64,000 nucleotides of DNA from Meconema thalassinum (Eukaryota; Arthropoda; Insecta; Orthoptera; Tettigoniidae): positions 248,001-312,000 of the forward strand of contig CAMPQE020000052.1 of NCBI GenBank assembly GCA_946902985.2, given 5' to 3'. The position numbers and the translations under genes are program-made. A model generated the notes under the pieces. It did not search any database. It had not been told where the DNA came from and saw only the letters and a list, made by a program, of their open reading frames with translations. Below are positions 48,131 to 59,263 of this stretch, in pieces (position 1 is the first letter of the stretch; each line of letters opens with the position of its first letter).

Positions 48131-48455
48131 AGGTTAGGTTAGGCTAAGTTAGCTTTGGTAAAGTGTGGTTAGGTGAAGTTAGGTTAGGTGAAGTTATGAT
48201 AGGTTAGGTTAGGTAAAGTTGGGTCAAGTTAGGTTAGGTGAAGTTAGGTTAGGTTAGGTGAGGTTAGGTTAGGTGAAGTTGGGTTATGTTAGTTTAGGTT
48301 AGGTGAGGTTAGGTTAGTTGAGGTAAGGATAGGTTAGGGTAGGTTAGGTTAAGATAAGGGAAGTTAGGTTAGGTGAGGTTAGGGTAAGTTAGGTTAGGTT
48401 AGGATAGGTGAAATTAGGTTAGGTGAGGTTAGGGTAGGTTAGGTTAGGTTATGAC
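48131..48455. repeat. Interstitial TTAGG-type (telomere-like) repeat, degenerate
   Basis: About 320 bases are dominated by GGTTAGGTTAGG words, which are permutations of TTAGG, the ancestral insect telomere repeat. Variants GGTGAAGTTA and GGTGAGGTTA are interspersed. The repeat is not pure, so this is an interstitial or simple-repeat derivative and not a chromosome end. Confidence 0.85.
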
Positions 48456-48484
48456 TAAGTTTGTTATGCTTAGTTGGTTTAGAA

Positions 48485-48775
48485 AAATACCACTCTTGCT
48501 CTCATATTTGCTTCCATATTTTATTTGCACTTTCAAATATCTTGAATTGTGTATTTACTTTTGCCGGCATATTTGTTGACATATTTGTTGGCATATTTGT
48601 TCCCACTTTTTATATTTGCTTGGCTCCCACATTTCATCCCATATATGCTCCCACTTTTTAATTCCCACTTTTTGCTCATAGGTTTTGCTCCCACATTTGC
48701 TCTCACTTTTGCTGACACTTTTTACCCCCAATTTTGCTCCCTATTTTTGCATCTATATATGCTCCCACATTAATC
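48485..48775. repeat. GCTCCCA minisatellite, second block
   Basis: Units such as TTTGCTCCCAC, TTTGTTGGCATA and TTTGCTGACAC repeat with a spacing of about 12-18 bases. It is more diverged than the first block. It ends just upstream of the FLYWCH gene. Confidence 0.75.
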
Positions 48776-48833
48776 TATTGTTGTTATTACCAAGTTGTGT
48801 TTACTAGAAATTAGTTTATGCTTGACAGTTGAT

Positions 48834-49625
48834 ATGGAAGTATCAGTGACTAGGTATGGTAAGCCTTATGCATACTATAAAGGATATTCATATATTGTGA
48901 AACGAAGCAATAAAAATGGAACTGTTATTTGGCGCTGTTCAAGGCAACGATCGAAACAGTGTCGAGGAATGCTTAAGACAAAAGAATTGGACATACTTGC
49001 TTCAAACAGTCATGATTGTAAACTTAATAATCAAGCTAGTGCAAATATAAGGAAAACTCAAACAGAAGCAAAAAACCAAGTCCAAGAAAAAAATAGTGCT
49101 GCTAAAGATAATATTAACCTCAGGTTTAATACACTACAACGCACTCATGCTGATAGCGAGTTGTTGAATGAGAAACCTTTAAGACCTCCTGTAAAACCCA
49201 TGATCGGACCCACACCCACATCTCAAAAGCCCTCAACTCTATCAGAGACAACATACCCCATCAAGGAGTTGGTTGGGGAAGGAGAAAAGGATGGTGATGG
49301 TGATAATAATAACATAACAATGTTAAAGCACTCTAGCACATCTAAAAAGAAGCTTTCAACACTATCAAAGGCAACTCAAACCATTGAACAGACTGTGGAC
49401 ACAGGTGGAAATTATGATGGTAAAGATGATGACGATGATGATTATTATGAAGATGATTATAATGATGAGGATGATAATGATGATGATGATGATGATGAAA
49501 ATGATGAACTGCCTCCCGAGTATTTGAAACCATTCATAAAAAATAGCAAATGGAACGATCCTAATATATTAGTCGAACGTCTACAGCTCCTGCATGCCTG
49601 TAAACAGGCTGGTCATATTGGTTAA
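48834..49625 (+). CDS. FLYWCH-type zinc-finger protein of the foldback element
   Basis: An intronless frame is open from 48795. I prefer the ATG at 48834 (MEVSVTRYGKPYAYYKGY) because the domain starts at once. Counting from that ATG, a FLYWCH-like finger spans residues 4-62: W33-x-C35-x7-C43-x16-H60-x-C62, with the final His of the usual C2H2 set replaced by Cys. A low-complexity linker follows, then a long acidic Asp/Glu tract at roughly residues 190-230, then a C-terminal module (ERLQLLHACKQAGHIG). TAA at 49623 ends the frame, but the same frame continues for 18 sensible codons (EEELLKIEDELRKAGIIV) to 49680. The stop may therefore be a recent mutation. FLYWCH domains bind DNA and are known from host regulators and from transposon-encoded proteins, and its role here is inferred only. 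AATAAA-type signals occur near 49750. Confidence 0.75.
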   Translation: MEVSVTRYGKPYAYYKGYSYIVKRSNKNGTVIWRCSRQRSKQCRGMLKTKELDILASNSHDCKLNNQASANIRKTQTEAKNQVQEKNSAAKDNINLRFNTLQRTHADSELLNEKPLRPPVKPMIGPTPTSQKPSTLSETTYPIKELVGEGEKDGDGDNNNITMLKHSSTSKKKLSTLSKATQTIEQTVDTGGNYDGKDDDDDDYYEDDYNDEDDNDDDDDDENDELPPEYLKPFIKNSKWNDPNILVERLQLLHACKQAGHIG

Positions 49626-50159
49626 GAGGAAGAGCTGTTAAAAATAGAAGATGAACTTCGTAAAGCTGGTATTATTGTGTAATTGGTCAACGTAGCAACA
49701 CCCCCATCCCCTGAAATAATGTTTAGCAAGTGTTATATTCAAAAACTATAATAAACAAACATGAACAAAAAAGAGCTGTATTCTGTGTGTGTGTGTATAC
49801 CTATTGTAAAAATATATTTATTTGAATTAAATTAATTAACACAGTTTGTATATATTTCTTGTTTTTTTGCATGTTGACTGTATATTTGCTCAACCACTCT
49901 TTGGTTTTTCAATGCACATTTTTGATTTGTTTTGATTTTTCCGTAGCATTACAGTTATCAGTCTTGTAAACTGGGTGATTAATATAGGTATAAAGGCACC
50001 TTTAAAAAATCACAAGCCTTACAGTTGTCACGTATCACGTATAACATGTTACATGTTATCCTACATTCCACATAGGGCTCTACCTTCTTAACAGTGAACT
50101 CTTTTGGTCATTAAAATAACTACTTGTAAAATAATTCCAGTGGCATATCCTGTTAGCAA

Positions 50160-50560
50160 ATATCATATATTAAATATTTTCACGTCATAGAACGACAACT
50201 TGAAGATCATTTATTGTAGGAATACCTTTAATGGGACCACCAAACCTTCAAGTATGCAATATACATTGCAGATAGTCCTATCTTTTGATCGGTAGTGCCT
50301 CAAGTGCTTACATTAAATAACAATACTGTAAACATATTAACATCTAATAAATCATAATTATTTTCATTAAATATCATATACCTAATACATATTTTCACAC
50401 CATAGAATGAGCATTTCAAGATCATTTATTGTAGGAATATCTTTAATGGGATCTCCAAACCTTGAAGTAAACCATATTTGATATACATTCCACATAGCTA
50501 CATAACCGACAGTGCGTCGTGGTATCAATCTCAGCCACAGTGCGCGCTCATTGTTTGTAT
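50160..50560. repeat. Diverged tandem duplication, period about 208 bp
   Basis: The segment TCATTTATTGTAGGAATAYC, followed by TTTAATGGGAyCwCCAAACC, occurs near 50208 and again near 50420. Flanking phrases (aTATCATATA and TTTTCACrCCATAGAA) are also shared. The copies are clearly diverged, so the duplication is old. Confidence 0.65.
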
Positions 50561-50645
50561 TGCATTTCAGTTCCATTTGCATTTTATTTCTTGAAAATCA
50601 CCCCCCAAGCCAAAAAATACATAGCAAGCTAGTGAAAACATGTTA

Positions 50646-51075
50646 CACATCAATCATTTTTGAAGACCTCTCAGGTATTGTATGATGATTCTTTAGTACT
50701 GTATAACTGTTTGTTGACTAGCATTTACTGTTACACGAACATTATTTTTGGTAAACTCTACATAAGTATCCTAATTGTCTCTGGTATAATGTCTTGTTTA
50801 ACAAACATGGTCACACGGTTTGTCTATAGGTTTAAGCCTCTGTTGTATATGATTTAAGAACACATCAATCATTTTTGAAGACCTCTCAGGTATTGTATGA
50901 TGATTTTTTAGTACTGTATAACTGTTTGTTGACTAGCATTTACTGTTACACGAACATTATTTTTGGTAAACTCTACATAAGTATCCTAATTGTCTCTGGT
51001 ATAATGTCTTGTTTAACAAACATGGTCACACGGTTTGTCTATAGGTTTAAGCCTCTGTTGTATATGATTTAAGAA
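50646..51075. repeat. 215-bp tandem duplication, nearly identical
   Basis: Unit 1 (50646-50860) and unit 2 (50861-51075) differ at only about one position that I noticed (GATTCTTTAG versus GATTTTTTAG). Each carries the same 65-codon frame, which is hydrophobic but has no known match. The duplication is recent or an assembly effect. Confidence 0.9.
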
Positions 51076-52259
51076 AATGATAAACAGCTAAACTCACTGA
51101 TCAACATCCAACATAGTGGGCAAAATGTTTCCCTGTTAGGCAACTCCTGTTTGGTTAGTCAATTCTTATCGCAAAGCCAGTCAATACCTAAAAAAATAGT
51201 ATTAACACCATATCATTAAACAAATCAAACCATCTTAAGGTATATATTAAATTTAATTGCATTTTAGGAACCTTGCAAGCATCTTGCAACATTCAAGAGG
51301 AAAGTATAGACAGGAATTGTGAAAAGGAAACCGCTAAATCATTCAACGTAGTTATAGTGTTATGAACCTCAACGTAAGAAGTTATGAAAGTATATGTGGG
51401 GGCGTGGTTTTTACAGCTGGATGCCTTTCCTGGCACCCACCTCAGAGACGAGTTTATGGGAGATGAAACTCAGCTATCATGTTCAACGTGGAGCTCCTAG
51501 TCAAGGAGAAAGTCACGTTCAGGTATTTGTCTGCAGGGAGTGTGGGAAACCAAACAACAACTAAAAAAGCATACAAGTAAAGGGAATATTATGGAATTTT
51601 CGAGTATATGTTGTGAATTTTAAAGAAATTGGTTCAATTTCATAGTTTGTAGACCTCTTGGCTAAATTTGGTAGAATTTAGTGAATTTTCATCAATATTC
51701 GGGTAATTTTATATAAATTTGAGCTAGTTTAAACCATTCTTAAATAATTCAATGGCATTTCAATAAATCTGGTAGTCATTTGTTGGATTTTGCTGAAATT
51801 TGGTGGAATTTGCTAAATTTGCGGTAAATTTAGTGGATTTTACAAAATTCTGGACATTTTCAAGACAAATCTCAGATATTTAGATATTTTACAAATAACC
51901 TCTGTCACTGTGATGGCTGCATTAATGTGTGCCTTTGACAATGAAGGGTAGGAATGGTAAGGAGGTGGTTCTGGACAAAAGTGCATAGCCATTTATATTT
52001 ACTTTCAGGATGGGTGTTGTGGGAAAATCGAACTCTCCTCTTGTTAGTTTATCAAGTAAGTGTACCCCATGCCTCCCTTAGAAGCCACTAATGAGTTCTA
52101 AGCATTGGCAGTTTGCGACCATCTCACTATTGTTAACATAGAATGCTCATTACTTGTTATTTCAAGTACATGTTGTCATGTAGATAAGGAATTGATCCAA
52201 ACATAACATGTTTTGATTTTATTTGGACTTGTCTGTGGGCAAACATGGCATTTACCTGG

Positions 52260-54816
52260 AGTACAAGTGGAAAACCACATGAGTTTGACGTTTAGAAAAC
52301 TCACCTCACCCCACCCCAACTGTTTGGAAATGGAAATAATTTGTTTTTGTCTTACTTAGGGGCTTGGAAATCATGTTCATCATTCCCATGTACTGTAATT
52401 AGGGAAAATAATAAGGGGTCATGTACACTATTAGCTGAAAATCTAATACATTTTTGCATACTTCTAGGACCAGTATTGCAATATATAAAGGCATGCCATG
52501 TGTTACCGAACTTAAAGCCAGTGATTTAAAACAAAAGAGGTCTTTATTTTCCACCACCCCCAAACATGGGTTTATATCTAGTGGAATGTAGGTTGACGAC
52601 CATGGAGCCCCAGCTGAGTCCATCATTGCTTCCACTGACTTATGCTAGGCTCCTGTCTGTCTTCTTTCCTGTCGGCCACACTTGGTCAACTCTTGTTCTC
52701 TACCGATTCCGACATTATTAGTCTATCCAACGCTTAGGGAGTCTCTTTATTTTCCGACTTAATTGCCCTTGTATATTCTTTTTCTGATACCCTCCTTGTG
52801 CAAGGAGCCAGCCTTCTTTTTATTTTTATGTTATTTCCTGCCTTTTGCTGAAGCCACACTAAAGGTAGGGTGTATGTAGCCCCACCACTTGTGGTGCGCC
52901 CTGGATATGGCTACACCCTCAGGGGCTTACGGCTGATCAGTTTGGAAGTTGGCGACCACAAGGGATTCCTGAGCTGGGTCCAGTTTTCCTCCTTTTTATC
53001 GATTACCTCTGGAGCGGGACCCTCTCCTCTTTTACTTTCATATCTACCTTTTATGGCTCTCCTTCCTTTCAAGTCCATCAATCCACATTCTTGAGGGTTG
53101 CGGGGCATTTTTTATTCCTTCTGTTTATTATTTGTCCTATTATCCTTTTGTCTTACATTTCTTTTTTCTAGTTATAAGTGTGTAGTTAGTTTTAGTTATA
53201 GTTTACATTTAATTTTATTTTCACCATCAGCCAAATAATTATGGGTCGATAGGACAGCTTGGTGGTTAAGTTTATAGAACGCTTGTCTTTTGTTTGAAAC
53301 AACACCATGTTGAATTCCCGACTGGCTCATGAATTTCATATTTTGTACACTTATTTCTCATGGCTTTGAAAAATGGATGTCTGTAACGTGATCATTTTTA
53401 ATTTTAACTTCAGTCTAGGCCTACGGTGTATGAAACTCAGCTATCATGTCGAATGTGGAGCTCCTAGTCTAGGAGAAAGTCATGTTCAGGTATTTGTCTG
53501 CAGGGAGTATGGGAAACGAAACAACTAAAAAAGCATACATGTAAAGGGAATATTATGGAATTTTCGAGTATATGTTGTGAATTTAAAACAAAATTGGTTA
53601 AATTTCATGGTTTGTAGACCTCTTGGCTAAATTTGGTAGAATTTAGTGAAATTTCATCAATATTCGGGTAATTTTATATAAATTTGAGGTAGATTAAACC
53701 ATTCTTCAATAATTCAATGGCATTTGAAACAACACCATGTTGAATTCCCGACTGGGTCAAGAATTTTATACTTTGTTCACTTATTTCTCATGGCTTTGAA
53801 ACTGTCTGTCTGTAACGTGATCATTATTAATTTTAACTTCAGTGTACGGTGTAGGATTGGAAAGGAGGCAGCCATGGCTTCTGAATTACAACTATGTTAG
53901 CGTTTGCTAAAGTATAAATAAAAAAAGAGTTCAAACATCATATAGGACATTAACTATTTTTAAATTCAGATTTGTGTTTCACAGTAAACACAATCATTCA
54001 CCGTTTATAACAACCCATAATTTTATTTTTCTAACATGATAGCTCATAGGCGAGGACATTGCTATAGCTTACATGTAGTATGGTCAACAGCTAAGGATTC
54101 AATTTCAATTACCTATACCTCTCACGGTATTGCTCTTAGTCAATTCGTTAAACTACAGAAAACCTTTCTATATGTGTAGTGTTTAACATACTTGGTTGTC
54201 TACCCTAAGGCCTTGGCTTCCAACCCCGACTATACCAAGAAATTCATTTTCATTTTAAGGTTGCAATAAGGATCACTGAGCCTTGTCAACCCTTACCTAA
54301 CAACTATCTAGACATGTACGCTAACACGGTGCGAAGCACGTCCACTATCAAGCAGACGAGTAATATGAAACTTGGTGGCAATAGCGTCGTGTTCTTATCA
54401 CCAAGACTCATTACACAAACAAAGCCAGTGTCTCTGCAGATTCAACCCAGTGATAGTATGCAAGTGTGTGTTTGTTCAAAAAGCATCATTAATATAACTC
54501 AACTGTCACCACAGTGGTCCGGGTTCGATTTTCTAAAGGCTGCAACAGGGTACACTCAGTCTTGTCAGGTAAAACGTTTTGGGTCAATTCATAAATCATG
54601 GGAAAGGGTTAGCCATTGTCAGTACAAAACCACACCTTACTTCACCCTCTCCGATAATTAGTTTTATAAAATCTCATGTCGATAACCTTAACGTTTTGGC
54701 TCTTTTGGGTGAATTCATGGGGCATGGCAACGGGTTGGCCATCCTGATTTGTACAACACCTGATACAACTCTGTAGCCTTATGCATTAGCTATAAACACA
54801 TTAATCCATAATTACC

Positions 54817-54850
<34 letters not shown>

Positions 54851-57557
54851 TAATAATAATAATAATAATAATTAGCAAGCTGTCATCCTTCATACACACA
54901 TTCATTAAAGCATGGTTTCACAAAACTCTTATGCTTTTAAGTGTTTAATACCTTTATCTCCTGTAACATTACTATTCCCTGTTTTAAGAGTGAAATAACC
55001 TATCGAGGTAAAAGCGTATGTCATCTCCTATTTTTCAACTACCACACCTAATTTTAGGGTTCTTAGTTTGCAAGATATCGATTTTTTCAATTTGGGGGTA
55101 ATGTTCACCCCCTACTATTTTTCATGAAAAACAAAAGATCTTAGGCTCAATTATCATTTTTACCCGTTTAACACCTTTTTCCCCACTGTAAAATCACTAT
55201 TTACTCTCTTAGGGGTGAAATCATCTATCCAGGTAAAAGCCTATGTCACAACCAATTTTTTAAGCTATTACACCAAAGGCTGCAACAGGGTATACTGAGT
55301 CTTGACAGGTAAAACTTTTTGGGGTCCATTCGTGAACCATGGCAAAGGGTTGGCCATCCTGACTTCTTCAACACCTCAAACCAATGTTTACTATTACTGG
55401 TGAGTTACCATTTTTTCTTTCTTCCGCTTTTCCCTATTATTTTGAGTCGGCGGAGCCAACCAGGCTCATTTTGGTTTTGACCCGGGATTTAAGGCCGAAT
55501 GCCCTTCCTGACGCCACGTGATTTTTCAGGTGAAAATTCCAACCCCCGCTGTCACCGGGATTTGAACCCCAGCCGTCCGGGTAAAGACGAGCAGCTAAGC
55601 ACCTGCGCCATCACGCTCCCCACTGGTTAGTTATCTATACACACATTAATCCATAATTACCTAATAATAATAATAATAACAATCATCCTCCATACACATG
55701 TCCATTAAAGCATGGTTTCACAAAGATGCTGATGCTTTTAAGTGTATAACACATTTTTTCCTCATAACATGAGTATTTACTGTTTTAGGGGTGAAATGAC
55801 CTATCCAGGTAAAAGCGCATGTCATGGCCTATTTTTTAAGCTATCACACCTTATTTTAGGCTTCTTCGTTTCCTAGATATGGATTTTTCAATTTGGGGGG
55901 TTGTTTTCACCCCCTGCTATTTTTCATCAAAAACAAAAGATCTTAGGTTCATTTATCATTTTTAGGTGTTTAACACGTTTTCCCCCATAACATGACTATT
56001 TACTGTCTTAAGGGTGAAATGATCAATCGAGGTAAAAGCCCATATCATCCCCTATTTTTTAAGCTATCACACCTTATTTTAGGCTTCTTCGTTTCCTAGA
56101 TATGGATTTTTCAATTTGGGGGGTTGTTTTCACCCCCCCTGCTATTTTTCATCAAAAACAAAAGATCTTAGGTTCATTTATCATTTTTAGGTGTTTAACA
56201 CGTTTTTTCTTCATAACATGACTATTTACTGTCTTAGGGGTGAAATGATCAATCGAGGTAAAAGCCCATATCACCCCCTATTTTTTAAGCTATCACACCT
56301 TATTTTAGGCTTCTTCGTTTCCTAGATATGGATTTTTCAATTTGGGGGGGTTGTTTTCACCCCCCTGCTATTTTTCATCAAAAACAAAAGATCGTAGGTT
56401 CATTTATCATTTTTGGGTGTTTAACACGTTTTCCCCCATAACATGACTATTTACTGTCTTAGGGGTGAAATGATCAATCGAGGTAAAAGCCCATAACATA
56501 CCCTATTTTTTAAGCTATCACACCTAATTTTAGGCTTCTTCGTTTCCAAGATATGGATTTTTCAATTTGGGGGGTTGTTTTCACCCCCCTGCTATTTTTC
56601 ATCAAAAACAAAAGATCTTAGGTTCATTTATCATTTTTAGGTGTTTAACACGTTTTTTCCCCATAACATGACTATTTACTGTTTTAGGGGTGAAATGATC
56701 AATCGAGGTAAAAGCCTATATCATCCCCTATTTTTTAAGCTATCACACCTAATTTTAGGGTTCTTCGTTTCCAAGATATGGATTTTTCAATTTTGGGGAG
56801 TAGTTTCACCCCGCAAAGGGGGACATCGCCCCAAGTGCTAGGACCCCTCATACAAGTCCCTAGCATGATTGGTTCGCGAGATATGAACAAAAGTTTAGTT
56901 AGGCCCTTTTGACAAAAATGAATCATACATTCAAAATCGGGGCGTCACCCCCAGGGCTAGGATACTGCCTATGGCAAAATCCCATCAGGGGTTCAGAAAA
57001 TATTAACAAACGTGTAGTTAGGTCCTTTTGACAAAAGCCGTCCGTGCGCGCACATTCAAAAAATATTATTTACCTCCCCGGGTAAGGGTAGTTTTTATTT
57101 TGGGGTGAATATACCCCGTCCATAGAAAAGGGGAGTTCACCACGAGTCCTACGACACCTCATACGTTTAAATCCGATTATTGGTTAGCGAGATAGTAAAA
57201 AGCCGATGACCTATTAGTTTTTGTTTTGTTTATTTAAATACATATTAAAAAACACTCATTTATAAATCATCATTTAAAAAGCCCGCCCTCTTACAAAACT
57301 CCTCAAGTGCGCATGATGACAGTTAGCATCCTATTAAACATTCTCCATGACGTCAACACCCATTAACTTTTTATCATCATCGCACAAACAAGCCAAAAGG
57401 TCAACCTCTTCCCACGCCAACACGTGCACTGCACATGCTCGCTCCTGGACCACGTGCTCGCTCTAAGGACCCATGACGTCATCCCATGACGTCATCAGGA
57501 TTACGCAATTTCTGGTCATGATGATGCAATATCTGGAGTCTATCGAACTGTACTACT
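52260..57557 (-). repeat. Right inverted arm (5,298 bp)
   Basis: It is the reverse complement of the left arm. It is about 226 bases longer, which corresponds to one additional copy of the roughly 225-bp tandem unit (five copies here at about 55780-56800). The inner edge (TTTACCTGGAGTACAAGTGG) resembles a fragment of a common SINE body, so the arm boundary may coincide with an old SINE. The mirrored SINE, (TAA)n run and CRE sites are all present. Confidence 0.95.
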
Positions 57558-57563
57558 CTCAAT
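57558..57563. repeat. Target-site duplication, right copy (CTCAAT)
   Basis: These six bases directly follow the right terminus (CTGTACTACT) and match 42341-42346 exactly. Confidence 0.8.
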
Positions 57564-59263
57564 ATTTTAATAATTATCGAAAATAACTTTTAGAAGAGAA
57601 TATTTGGCAGAAATGGAAAGAAAACGAAAAATGAAAGCCGATGGTGTAAATTATATTATAAGATTTAATAAAATGAGACCGATATTTATTGATAAAGAAA
57701 TTTACAAGGTCGAATGCCAGAAACGCCATTTTTGAATTGTTATCAGAGTGGGGACACGACTAGGAGAAGTCATTCTCTACTTGTCTTCGAAAATGTATAG
57801 ACGTAGAATCTGAAAGCGGAAAAAGTTGACCGAGCTACATGAAGAGCATTTGACGGGAAGGACAGCATTGCCACCAAGTCAAGCTGAAGACGATCACCGA
57901 TGAAAGTTAATCCAATGGAAAATCAAAGCTATAATTCTACAAAAGCAAACTATACAATGGACAGAGATATGATGAAAAGTCTCTGAAATAGCAAAGGGAA
58001 AATCAATCTACGGTGTGGAGATATGTATAATTGCCAAGCAGAAGCAACGTTTTTCGCAATCTACAAGACTTGTTTGAAAACTAAGGAAGATTTATAAAAC
58101 CTTACTCAACGAGTTAGTTCAAACTGCAATTGAAGTTTAGAAGATGTTATTTGAACTGGGGTCAACAAGGATATTTGACATGAAACATTACTCGATTGTC
58201 ATGGAAAGCTAATAGATCATGAAGGGGAACTAACTATTTGCAATATGAGGATTCCGGCAGTGACTTAGCCCGCATATCAAGGCTTTGTCGAGGAAGGTGA
58301 AAGCTTATCATCATGTTTCACCGAATGAACATAATTGCATCTACAACTGCAAGGTATTGCCATAACATCGGAAGAAATACCTATGAACTACAACAACAAT
58401 TCAACGGAGAACTTCAAGTATGCTGATCGTTAGAAGGAATCGCCAATGATGCCCGTATAAGAAGAATGAAGCGAGATTCGAGCCCCGGAGTGGAGAGTGA
58501 AGGGAGGCACGCGATCCTGGCAGAAGGACGGACGAACGAGAGGGGAAGCGGGTAGGTGTCCACCAGACTGGCCAGCACGCGACCACTACCGATCCCGTTA
58601 AGTCAGCTGGATGATAGGCTTCTGTACGAGGAGACTGCGGCGGGGGAAGGACGAGTCCAATTTGGATTCCGAAAAAAGATTCTGACAGAAGGTGAACGAG
58701 ACCCAACGAATACTATTGTAGTTAGAATGCAGTAACGTAGATACCCTAGACCTGCGCTAGTTTTCGTGTCGCTAATTTGATAGACTAATTTTTTTTAACC
58801 ATTTATAGGTTTTAATTGAGTGCAGAGCATCGATATTGTCGTTTAATTGTTTTATTAATTGTTTTGATAACGTCGTCATAAGATTTTGACGTATTAAAGA
58901 TTTGTAGTAGTCATTGTTAGTCATTGCGAGTTAATTTTCATTTTATTAATATTTGCTAGATAAATTGGAATATAATTGCGTTAGCTCTGACATCTAACTA
59001 AGCAGAATGTCGTTGTTGACATATTTCTAAGACGAAATTTTCGTGGCAAAGATTTATTTGGAATCTGAATAGATAAACAAGTTATTGTTTGGTTCTGATG
59101 AGAACAACAATGAACTTGTATTCTTTAAAACCAGACCTTTAGTGAAAGAGACGTTTCATTAAGCAATCTGATGCTTGACACAGATGAAAAACGCTATATT
59201 ACGGTACGGAAAAATACGGAATGTATAATGTAATACTCATGTGAAGGAATTGTCGTAAGAAAT
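57564..59263. other. Gene-free stretch
   Basis: No domain is recognisable. The strand composition of 57590-58300 (A/G-rich with many short frames on the plus strand) hints at a decayed coding region, but I could not follow a protein. A GC-richer patch at 58490-58690 includes a 101-codon minus frame without a known domain. Confidence 0.4.

Larger units (their letters stand above)
47419..52259 (+). other. Unique centre (4.84 kb) of the foldback element
   Basis: It lies between the two arms and holds GCTCCCA-type minisatellites, tRNA-like scraps, a telomere-like block, the FLYWCH gene, two tandem duplications and a diverged third copy of an arm segment at 51464-51790. That segment (GGAGCTCCTAGTC through CATTCTTAAATAATTC) matches 53450-53725. 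A small minus frame at 50382-50582 has a protein-like composition (WFTSRFGDPIKDIPTINDL) and a decayed tandem copy beside it, but matches no family I know. Confidence 0.7.
42347..57557. mobile_element. 15.2-kb foldback transposable element with 5-kb inverted arms
   Basis: Both ends read AGTAGTACAGTTCGATAGAC inward and remain alignable for more than 5 kb, apart from one extra tandem unit on the right. The arms flank a 4.84-kb centre carrying a FLYWCH zinc-finger gene. The flanks carry the 6-bp duplication CTCAAT. A 5'-AG terminus plus a 6-bp duplication is the established signature of Polinton/Maverick elements, whose 15-20-kb length also fits. However, no protein-primed DNA polymerase, integrase, ATPase, protease or capsid gene is readable in any frame. 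The arms are also far longer than the few hundred bases usual for that group. Alternatives are a Dada element (6-7-bp duplications) or a MULE-type element (FLYWCH domains occur with MULE transposases, but 8-10-bp duplications are expected). It must be non-autonomous. Confidence 0.8.

Noticed and set aside
49342..49533. His-rich minus-strand frame in the FLYWCH gene
   Set aside because: It is the antisense shadow of the Asp codons (GAT/GAC) in the acidic tract.
42347..57557. Firm assignment of the foldback element to Polintons, or to a virus
   Set aside because: Only the termini and the 6-bp duplication support it. No core replication, integration or capsid gene is visible, so the superfamily is left open.
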